In this document: positions 16,676-24,900 of the stretch, one piece after another
How the letters are laid out: the number at the start of each line of letters is the position of its first letter
Position numbering within the stretch: position 1 is the first letter of the stretch
Source: Parabacteroides merdae ATCC 43184
GTDB lineage: Bacteria > Bacteroidota > Bacteroidia > Bacteroidales > Tannerellaceae
Reading direction: 5' to 3'
DNA: 64,000 nucleotides
Assembly: GCF_025151215.1 (NCBI RefSeq)
Contig: NZ_CP102286.1
Location: 4,278,001-4,342,000 of the forward strand
Program-made: the position numbers and the translations under genes
The notes under the pieces: generated by a model
Told to the model about the DNA's origin: nothing
The model's input: the letters and a program-made list of their open reading frames with translations, nothing else
Database searches by the model: none

Positions 16676-19081
16676 TTACTCGTTGCATTTGAAAGCATAG
16701 ACATTGCCTCCGAAATCGGTTGCGAAGATCATGTTGCCGTTTGTTGACAGAGTGGAGAATAGCGGAGCTCCCGTTTTATGTTTCCATGTCGTTTGCCCGC
16801 TTTCCTTATCTATGCCATAGATGATGCCGTCGGATGCTCCGAAGTAAATCGTATCTCCGATGAGTAGGGGGCTCGTTTCGACCGTGGCAGCCGGATGGCG
16901 GGAATAGGGAGCCGTATAAACCAGAGCTGGAGATGTCCGGGCTTTCCATCTGACCTCGAATGTCTCACGGTCGAGTGCGACCAGGCCATCAGTCTGCGTC
17001 CCGAAAACAATCAGTTTATCCGTGACCAACGGGGTCGAATTGACTTGGACATTGAATGGTAACTCTTTACGGACAATGACTTCCCCCGAATGGCAGTCGA
17101 TGATAAATAAAGACTGGCGCGAAGTAACATAAAGCAGATTACCGTCATATGCCGGTGTTGCGCCTCTATCCGTAATTCCGTCTTTATCGAGTTTCCAAAG
17201 CAACTCTCCCGTTTGTGCGTCGTTGCCGTAGAAGCCTCGCCAGTTGGCGCCTGAAATAACTACTCCGTTTGCCAGCAGAGGAGTCGATGTCGTGGCTTCT
17301 CCTTGCGGCCAGCCTTTGTTCAGCCAGACTGCGTCACCCGTTTTACCGTTGTATGCTCCGAATGCCTTTCCACTTCCGGCATAGACAATGCCATTGGCGG
17401 CTGTCAGCCCGTCCACAAGGACAGGAAGGCCGGCGACATCCATCTTTTTGTCCCATTTTAGTTTGCCAGTCTGTGAGTCGATGGCGTATAAATAACCTTC
17501 CGCATCTTGTGCGAAGACGGTTCCTTCGTCTACGGCAATCGTGTTTTTGATGGAGTTGCGAACCGGATATCTCCATTGTAATTCACCAGTCTTTGCATCC
17601 AGAGCGAAGATTGCACCTTCTCCCTTCAAATCTTCATCGAGAGAAGCGACGTACACTTTACCGCCGGCAACGACCGGAGAAGAGAAATACAGGTTGGCAT
17701 TTACGTTACGGGTCCATGCCAGTCGGGGTGTTTTGCCGATCTCTTCCGGCTGGTATACGAATGAGGAACGGCTGATTGCTGTTTCCCCATTGTTGAACAA
17801 TGCTTTGGCTGTAATGAAAATCCGTTTGCCTTTACAGTCTGCCGGGAGTTTGGCCATTCCGGACCAATTCCAGTCTGTATTTTGAGTAAGCTGTGTTTCC
17901 GGTAGGACAGTATTGCCGTCTACGACGCAACTGTAAGTGACACGTATGGCAGGAGCAACTGCATTGTAGGTGTTGACCGATACCGGAATCTTTTCGTCTG
18001 ACGTCATTGTACATGCATCATTCGCGATAGAGGCGGTTTCGATGGACTTGTTTATATAGGTATAGCGGAGCATAGTCTGGACATCTCCTTTTTGATCCAC
18101 GTCTACCACACGGAAGGCGGAAGTCGAGTGGTCGATTCCCCCTTTGTCGAGTGTTGCGGTCGAGATTGTCAGGACATCTCCTTGTTTCCGCACGAAATGA
18201 TTATGCCAATGGCCGTACAGCCACGCTTTCAGGTTATGTTCGTTCAGGTTAATCTTCTCGTTATCGTCAATACCGAAAACAAACTCGTTCCCGGAAGTCA
18301 GCAGGTCATGGTTAAAGACGATGATCGGTTTTCCTGTCGGTACTTGCGCCAGGTCATTCTTTAACCAGCGGTATACATCTTCTTTTGTATAGCCGGGCTG
18401 ATGATCTCCTCCTGCCATTGGTGTAACGACGTAGTGGACATTTCCGAAGTCGAAGGAATAATAAACCGGACCGTAAACATTTTCAAAAACCTCTTCTCCA
18501 TATTTCCCTTTTACAAGGTCATGGTTACCGATACAGTAGAACATCGGGCAGTCCATGTTTGACGTGTTCATCAGATGGATATGGTTCTTCAATCCATTTT
18601 CATAGCAGATATCACCGGTATGGATGATAAATGAGATATTCTCGTTAGCCGCATAATCCCGGATGTTATTCGCCCAGTCTTCTTGGTTTTCCGTATTGAA
18701 TATCTCGGTATCGGAAATATGGATGAACCTGTGACTGCCATTCGGCTTGATGCGTCCTTTCCAGGGTTGCAGGCCGAAATCGTATGTTTGCCCTGTGCCG
18801 TTGATCCGCCGGTAATATTGATTGTCTGTCCTATAGCCGGAAGGAGTGGTGATGAAGATAAATCGTTCTCGTTTGTGTCCGGGAAGTGTATATACTCCTT
18901 CGGCATTCGTTTTGACAACGTTCAACCCGTCGGAAACCCGGATGCCTTTTAAGACTTTCTCTCCTTTGTCGTAGATTCCGTTCCGGTTGGAGTCTACATA
19001 TACGTGGCCTTGATAGGCAGCATGAGCCTCCGTGATTACCGCGCAACTTAGTAATAGCAGTATAAGTTTTTTCTTTTCCAT
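16676..19081 (-). CDS. Exported calcineurin-like phosphoesterase fused to a PQQ-like beta-propeller
   Basis: 801 residues with a signal peptide ('MEKKKLILLLLSCAVITEAHA'). A small beta-sandwich follows at about 23-85 ('VDSNRNGIYDKGEKVLKGIR', SdrD-B-like). The metallophosphoesterase domain spans about 110-320 with all metal-binding blocks present: 'FIHISDTE', 'HTGDICYENG', 'GNHDLV', 'VFNHDLL' and 'YGHWHNHF'. From about 450 to the end are repeated propeller blades ('GAIFALDAKTGELQWRY', 'LYAIDSQTGKLKWDK', 'IYGIDKESGQTTWKHKTG') of the PQQ_2 type. It probably acts on a phosphate ester or nucleotide in the periplasm or at the cell surface; the substrate is unknown. Four bases separate it from meaB. 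Confidence 0.87.
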   Translation of the reverse strand: MEKKKLILLLLSCAVITEAHAAYQGHVYVDSNRNGIYDKGEKVLKGIRVSDGLNVVKTNAEGVYTLPGHKRERFIFITTPSGYRTDNQYYRRINGTGQTYDFGLQPWKGRIKPNGSHRFIHISDTEIFNTENQEDWANNIRDYAANENISFIIHTGDICYENGLKNHIHLMNTSNMDCPMFYCIGNHDLVKGKYGEEVFENVYGPVYYSFDFGNVHYVVTPMAGGDHQPGYTKEDVYRWLKNDLAQVPTGKPIIVFNHDLLTSGNEFVFGIDDNEKINLNEHNLKAWLYGHWHNHFVRKQGDVLTISTATLDKGGIDHSTSAFRVVDVDQKGDVQTMLRYTYINKSIETASIANDACTMTSDEKIPVSVNTYNAVAPAIRVTYSCVVDGNTVLPETQLTQNTDWNWSGMAKLPADCKGKRIFITAKALFNNGETAISRSSFVYQPEEIGKTPRLAWTRNVNANLYFSSPVVAGGKVYVASLDEDLKGEGAIFALDAKTGELQWRYPVRNSIKNTIAVDEGTVFAQDAEGYLYAIDSQTGKLKWDKKMDVAGLPVLVDGLTAANGIVYAGSGKAFGAYNGKTGDAVWLNKGWPQGEATTSTPLLANGVVISGANWRGFYGNDAQTGELLWKLDKDGITDRGATPAYDGNLLYVTSRQSLFIIDCHSGEVIVRKELPFNVQVNSTPLVTDKLIVFGTQTDGLVALDRETFEVRWKARTSPALVYTAPYSRHPAATVETSPLLIGDTIYFGASDGIIYGIDKESGQTTWKHKTGAPLFSTLSTNGNMIFATDFGGNVYAFKCNE

Positions 19082-19085
19082 TTAT

Positions 19086-20186
19086 TTATTTCTTTGCAGA
19101 CAGATTTTCCAAGAACAGGTCCATCATCCGTTTGGCTGCAACGAACGAACTGATCTCGTTATTCAATACCTGCTGCTCCGTGAAGTTCAACATTTTTTCT
19201 ACCGCCGGATTGTGGTAGAACGTTTCGCGGAGTGTGTCGTTGATACTTTCGTACATCCAATATTTGGCTTGTTCGTTGCGCTTGTAGTTGAAGTAGCCGT
19301 TCTTTTGAGTGAATTCCATATATTCTCCGACCATATCCCAGATTTCTTTAATCCCCAGATTGTAATAACCGGAATAAGTCAATACTTTCGGGCTCCAACC
19401 GGATTCGGGGGCCGGAAACAGGTGCAAGGCGTTGCGGAATTGTGCCGCTGCCAGTTTTGCTTTTTCGAGGTTGTCACCATCCGCCTTATTGATGATGATC
19501 CCGTCCGCCATCTCCATGATCCCGCGCTTGATGCCTTGCAATTCGTCTCCAGTACCGGCAAGTTGGATCAACAGGAAGAAATCGACCATCGAGTGGACAG
19601 CCGTCTCGCTTTGTCCGACACCGACCGTTTCGACAAATATCGTATCGAATCCGGCAGCTTCGCAAAGAACGATCGTTTCACGTGTTTTACGGGCAACGCC
19701 ACCTAAGGAACCTGCTGATGGCGAAGGACGGATGAAAGCGTTCTTTTCACGGGACAAGGCCTCCATACGAGTTTTGTCGCCGAGGATGCTGCCTTTCGAG
19801 CGTTCGCTGCTGGGGTCGATTGCCAGCACAGCCAGTTTACGTCCTTGCCTTATCAAGTGCATGCCGAACGCATCGATCGAGGTGCTCTTACCTGCTCCCG
19901 GTACTCCGGTGATGCCGATACGGACAGACTTTCCTGCATGCGGCAGGCATTTTTCGATAATTTCCTGTGCTACTTGCTGGTGTTCGTATTTGGAGCTTTC
20001 CACCAGTGTTACCGCCTGGCTGAGGATCGTAATGTTTCCTTTCAGGATACCTTCTACAAATTCGGCAGGCGTATATTCTTTGCGTTGAATCCTTTTTTTT
20101 AGATAAGGATTTACGGTCGGTACATCGGCTACTCCCTTGTTCACCTTTAATCCTTTGTACAGATCGTCGTTTTCGGGATGTTCCAT
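19086..20186 (-). CDS. meaB: Methylmalonyl-CoA mutase-associated GTPase MeaB (ArgK family)
   Basis: 366 residues. A P-loop GTPase chaperone that protects or loads B12-dependent methylmalonyl-CoA mutase. Key blocks: Walker A 'GITGVPGAGKSTSIDAFG' (about 94), 'AIDPSSERSKGSILGDKTRM', 'FIRPSPSAGSLGGVARKTRE' (typical of MeaB), 'VETVGVGQSE', and 'NKADGDN' for guanine binding. Propionate/succinate metabolism is normal in Bacteroidales, and the mutase genes are not in this window. Transcription seems to run on into the phosphoesterase gene. Confidence in the family is high. Confidence 0.94.
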   Translation of the reverse strand: MEHPENDDLYKGLKVNKGVADVPTVNPYLKKRIQRKEYTPAEFVEGILKGNITILSQAVTLVESSKYEHQQVAQEIIEKCLPHAGKSVRIGITGVPGAGKSTSIDAFGMHLIRQGRKLAVLAIDPSSERSKGSILGDKTRMEALSREKNAFIRPSPSAGSLGGVARKTRETIVLCEAAGFDTIFVETVGVGQSETAVHSMVDFFLLIQLAGTGDELQGIKRGIMEMADGIIINKADGDNLEKAKLAAAQFRNALHLFPAPESGWSPKVLTYSGYYNLGIKEIWDMVGEYMEFTQKNGYFNYKRNEQAKYWMYESINDTLRETFYHNPAVEKMLNFTEQQVLNNEISSFVAAKRMMDLFLENLSAKK

Positions 20187-20190
20187 AATT

Positions 20191-20266
20191 TAGTTGAAAG
20201 TTGAAAGGTGAAGGTTGAAAGGTGGAAGAGGAAGCTGTTTTAACTTTCACCTTTCGACTTTCACCT
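20191..20266. repeat. GAAAG(T/G)TG-rich imperfect palindrome between DUF1573 gene and meaB
   Basis: The left arm holds three tandem units of the GTTGAAAGGTG type (20193-20224). The right arm (20241-20265) is its approximate reverse complement (TTTCACCTTTC). It can form a long imperfect hairpin in the 82-base gap and might act as a transcript-end or mRNA-stability element. Confidence 0.6.
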
Positions 20267-20268
20267 GG

Positions 20269-21384
20269 TTATTTATTGGCTGTCACCTTCACAAGCCGTA
20301 CCGGACCGTTCGGGTCGTTGCATACGAAATTGATGAGGGCTTCCAGTTTTGTTTTTATCTCTTTCGGGCGTACTGTCACTTTGAAAGTGGCTGTCGTGCC
20401 CGGCTTTATTTCTCTTTTGCCACCGGAAACAGCTACGCGTTCGTCTTCGCAGGTCACACTATAGATGACAAGTGGTGATTTTCCTGAGTTGGTAATTTCG
20501 ATCGTGCCGCTCACCCGACCGCCGACCAGTGGGATGAAACTGCTTTTGTCAGGTAGTTTGCCGAAGTCGAGCAAGGTACCCGATAGCTGGGCTACCGGAG
20601 CTTTCGCCTTCTCCGAGGCAGTCAGTTTGCTGAAGTCGTCTATGATATTGGCTGCAACATGTAGTTTGCCTTCTGTTCCTTTCTTCTGACCGATACTTTC
20701 GACCGTTACCGGAATTTCGGCTGTCATGCGGCCTTTCCGTTTTGCCTCTTTCGCATTCATGAGGATGGATATTTCGCCTGTTTCACCCGGAGCCAGTTTT
20801 GTAGGATTGGCTACGACGTTCAGATAATGAGGCGTCTTTCCTAAATGAATGTTCAGAGATGTCTTTCCTTCATTGATTATGTTGATCTTCTCTCCCAATG
20901 TTTCTTCCGGACGGACTGTGCTATAGAGGACATTCTTGGTTTGCAACTTCAAGTCGCCGATGCTATACGGATAAATCAGTATGGGTTGAGCTTCTTTAGG
21001 GGTTACGTTTCCTTTGATACCTAAGGAGAAACTGCCTTTTTTCCCGTTACTGTAGATCGCTATAGTTTTGTAAAAAGGGCCGGGACGTCCTTTCGGGTTG
21101 TAGGTTACTTTTACTTCTCCGGTCTTTCCCGGAGCGATGGGCTCTTTGGTCCATTCGGGCTGCGTACAGCCGCAGGATGCTGTGATCCTCGTGATGACAA
21201 GCGGACCGTTACCTGTGTTTTTGATCGTAAATATGTGACTTGCCAATCCATCGGATTCTCCAATCGTACCGAAGTTATAGATCAGCTCATCTGCACTGAT
21301 TCGGGCGTTATTTTGTGCCGATATACTGCTTATTGCAAACAGTATACCGGCAAGAATAAAGACTAGTTTGTTTCTGTTCAACAT
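20269..21384 (-). CDS. DUF1573 domain protein, long form
   Basis: 371 residues with a signal peptide ('MLNRNKLVFILAGILFAISSISAQ'). Domain 1 (about 28-140) is a DUF1573 immunoglobulin-like fold with the hallmark 'ITASCGCTQPEWTKEPIAPG'. A middle beta region follows (about 140-250) and then a second Ig-like domain near the C-terminus (about 265-371, 'LLDFGKLPDKSSF', 'TIEITNSGKSPLVIYSV'). It is predicted to be periplasmic or surface-exposed; no enzymatic motif. Its first domain closely resembles the next protein upstream, pointing to a local duplication. Function unknown. Confidence 0.85.
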   Translation of the reverse strand: MLNRNKLVFILAGILFAISSISAQNNARISADELIYNFGTIGESDGLASHIFTIKNTGNGPLVITRITASCGCTQPEWTKEPIAPGKTGEVKVTYNPKGRPGPFYKTIAIYSNGKKGSFSLGIKGNVTPKEAQPILIYPYSIGDLKLQTKNVLYSTVRPEETLGEKINIINEGKTSLNIHLGKTPHYLNVVANPTKLAPGETGEISILMNAKEAKRKGRMTAEIPVTVESIGQKKGTEGKLHVAANIIDDFSKLTASEKAKAPVAQLSGTLLDFGKLPDKSSFIPLVGGRVSGTIEITNSGKSPLVIYSVTCEDERVAVSGGKREIKPGTTATFKVTVRPKEIKTKLEALINFVCNDPNGPVRLVKVTANK

Positions 21385-21409
21385 TCTTTATCGTTCAGTT
21401 TTCCTGTTA

Positions 21410-21787
21410 TTATTCTACTTCTCCCCGGATCGTCAGGATAAAACTACCGGTTTTACCATTACTGTATACGGAAATAGTCTTGACAAAAGGACCGGGGCGG
21501 TCTTTCGGATTATAAGTGATTTTGATATCACCTGTTTTACCCGGAGCTATCGGTTCCTTTGTCCATTCCGGCGTCGTACAACCGCAAGAGGCGATGACAC
21601 GAGTCAAGACCAACGGTGCTTCGCCTGAGTTCTTTATTTTAAAAGTGTGCGACACATTGCCGTTCGCTTCCTTGATCGTTCCGAAATCGAAAGAGGTTTC
21701 ATCTGCCGAGATTACAGCTTTGTTTTGAGCTGAAGCTATTCCTGTTGCCAGCAGGATTGCCATAAAAATAAAAATAATCTGTTTCAT
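21410..21787 (-). CDS. DUF1573 domain protein, short form
   Basis: 125 residues: a signal peptide ('MKQIIFIFMAILLATGIASAQ') plus one DUF1573 domain. 'SADETSFDFGTIKEANG', 'VIASCGCTTPEWTKEPIAPG' and 'YNPKDRPGPFVKTISVYSNG' align almost position by position with the first domain of the neighbouring 371-residue protein. The two genes are 25 bases apart on one strand. It is probably exported; no function can be assigned. Confidence 0.85.
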   Translation of the reverse strand: MKQIIFIFMAILLATGIASAQNKAVISADETSFDFGTIKEANGNVSHTFKIKNSGEAPLVLTRVIASCGCTTPEWTKEPIAPGKTGDIKITYNPKDRPGPFVKTISVYSNGKTGSFILTIRGEVE

Positions 21788-21929
21788 CTTCTCTTTTTAT
21801 TTAGCTATTGTTTAAAATGCAAAGATAATGTTTACTACTGAATTAGTTTCTTTAAAAAATAAAATTCTGCTTCCATCGCGAGTCGGGGATACCGGATTTG
21901 TGTGCACTTGCCATCGCTGGGAGTCTCAC

Positions 21930-24900
21930 TCAATCTACCTTGATGATGTTTCCTTCCGTATGCGATACGAATTCGGGTGCGTACAGGCATTGGATCGTAC
22001 TGATTCCTCCTGCATATTCACCGGTACGTGACACGTATACGGCATATTCCAGTACAAAAGTCCCCTGGGGCAGGCGTTCGAAGAAGAAATTCTCCGAAAC
22101 ATCCGTCGGCGACTGGTAATACCAGACCCCGTCCCTATAGATAGAACCGGAAAGTTGGTCTGCCGGTTCAAAACATCCGGCTCGGAGGTCTTTCAGGAAG
22201 ACGTAATCCATTTCGCGATCGGTACGGACCACAAGGCGGACGACCACTTTGTCGCCGACACTGAGCGGTTCATCCGGGGTGACCGGACGAAGTTGCCGCT
22301 CAGTCCCGTTATTGGTTTCTACGAATAGCAGCTTTTCTACGTTCAGGACGCCTTTCTGTTTTTTTACCTCGTTGATGTTCTGGAAGTATTGCTCGTAGAC
22401 AGCTCCCCATGCAGGCGCCGAGCCTTCTTTCCGGATAGAGATGGAGGTTCCTTCGGATGAGGTCGCTTTTTCATCCGATATGGTTACTTTCAGATAGCCG
22501 GTGGCCAATTCGCCGCTTGTCGTGCTATAGGTTTGCTTGCCCCATTGGGCGGTGCAAGTGTTGGCAGTGTCCAACCAGTTGCTGCCTGTCAGAAGCAAAG
22601 TATAAATAGCGTTGACCGTTGCCGGTACGGATTTCCAGTTCTGCGTCTGTTTCTGGTTGAGTAACCATTGTTTCATACGGTCTGTTTCTTGTTTGTCGGG
22701 CGAAACTTCATTGAAGAAAGCCATCAGCAGGCAATGGGTGTCGATCGGAGAGGCAAAGGCGTTTGCTCTGCTCCGGTTGTTCGCCCAATACATACCTTTG
22801 TCCGGAGAGGTCGAAGCTGTTTTACGCAGCCAAGTGATAATCTTTCCGGCAATCTCTTTATTTCCATTCCTCCACATGAGCCACCCTATTTCTCCTTTGC
22901 CGTGGATGGATTGTTTGTCCCACTGCTTTTCCGCCAGGTTCGTATAGTAGCGGATTGCTTCACGGGCCGAACCCAACTCCGGAATGTCTCGGTAATTGCT
23001 GCGGACAAACAGATATTCGATTTCCAATGGAGAAATTTCGTTTTTCTGCCAGTTCTTGATCTTTTGTAATGCCTCATAATCGGACTGGATTTGTTTGTCA
23101 ACGAATTTGAGTGCTTTCATCTGCATCTCTTTTTCCTGCTGGTTATATTCGACTGCATTCAACTCCGTCAGTTGGCTCATCCCTTTCAGAATATAGAGTG
23201 TGATCTCCTGGCTCGGATACATGCCTTTGAACCAACCCCAACCTCCATCCGGCGTTTGCAGGTCGAGAAGATGTCGGAGGGCGGTTTCCCGCTGTCCTGC
23301 TGCCCGGTTCATATCGAAAAGGAGGGACAAACGCTGTTTTTGTTCCGTTTCATTGTCTGCTTCCAATACCCAGGGTGTTTCCTGTAGAAGGATGTTTTTC
23401 AGTTCTGCATTTTTTTCCAGGTTAGAATAGAGCGTGGAGGCGTTTCCGCCCTGTGCTTTCCACTGGCTGATGACCTGCTGGATACGCGGGTGGGCGGTGG
23501 CGATGTAGCTCGCCAAAGTGTTACTGTAATAAGAGGCGAACCAGGAAATGACGTTGTCGTTTTCCGGTTGGGATAGGGTCGGCAATGCCTGTACGGCATA
23601 CCAGATAGGGTTGGCAGTCAGCTCCAGTGTCGTGCGGAACGGACGGATATTTTTGTTGTCTTTCGGGCGGATCACTTCTTCGTTCTTGTCGAACAGGTAG
23701 AACGGAGTGCTTTCCGTTATCAATATCTCGTTCGATAGAACCGGGATCAGATGCTGTTCGCCGTCGCTTCCCTTGTCTGAGTCGGCAATGATACGGCAAC
23801 CGATAACACCGTCCGAAGAGGCCGGAACCTTGAATGACCAGTTGACAGTCGTGGTGCTGTCAACCCCCAAGGTGAAAGGCTTCTGCGATTTGGTGAGGCA
23901 GATCACCGGCTGGCCGTTGCCCGGATCGAACAGTTCCAGGCTGGCGCGTCCGTCCATAGTGGCAGACGACTGGTTGCTGATTTGCGCCGTGATGGTCACT
24001 TCATCGCCCTGGCGCAGGAAGCGCGGAAGGTTAGGGGTTACCATCAACGGTTTGCTGGTGATGATTTCGCGGGACAGGTAGCCGTATTTCAGGTCTTCCG
24101 TCTGGGCCAGCAGTTGCAGTTTCCAAGTCGTGTTGCTTTCGGGCATCGTGAAGCTGAACGCTACATCGCCTGCTTCGTCGGTCACTAAGGCCGGATAGAA
24201 GAATGCGGTTTCGGCAAAGTTTTCACGAAGTTCGACCGGTTTGTTCGGGAAGAACGGTGTTCCATTTTCTTCCACTTCTTCTTCTGCTATGATATTAGCG
24301 ACACCCTGGTACGCTTTTACTGCCGGTTCTTCTAGTGGCATACTGTCTTCGGTGATGTTGAGAACTTCGGTTATTGCCGGTGCTGTCCCTGATTTCATGA
24401 CGGCTCCGGTTGCATAGCGTCGTTCGCTTTGTTCATATTGCCAACCGATTCTCAGTACGTCCTGCCAGTCGAGTCGGTCGTATTGGAACTGTGGGACGTT
24501 CAATCTTTTCCGATCTCCTGTTTCGTACCTGCTGCTGTTAGTGAATGCTGTCCCTTCAGAAAAACGAGGAGCATACAGATAAACATATCTTTTAGGAGAG
24601 AAAGACCAGCTGAAAGGCAATAACTTGTCCAATGAAGCATCGTACATGCCAGCCAAAACTTCAGCGGAGACGGTCAAGGAATCAGCATCCGTAATACGGA
24701 ATTTCCAATTTTCCTTGCTTCCCGGCAGCAGGTGGTCACGGAATGTCTTTGCCTGGATATTCAATCTCCGATCCGGTTGCCGGCGTTGAACCGGAACTTG
24801 TTTCACATACATCTTGCCGTCTTTGACAAATGTGAAAGACACGGTGAAACCTTCCCCATCCGTTTCTTTGAACGGGATGCGGAATGTCCGGTTTTCATCG

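Noticed and set aside
20191..20266. Riboswitch or leader upstream of meaB
   Set aside because: The palindrome is built from simple GAAAGTTG repeats and shows no aptamer-like conserved core; more likely an intergenic hairpin.
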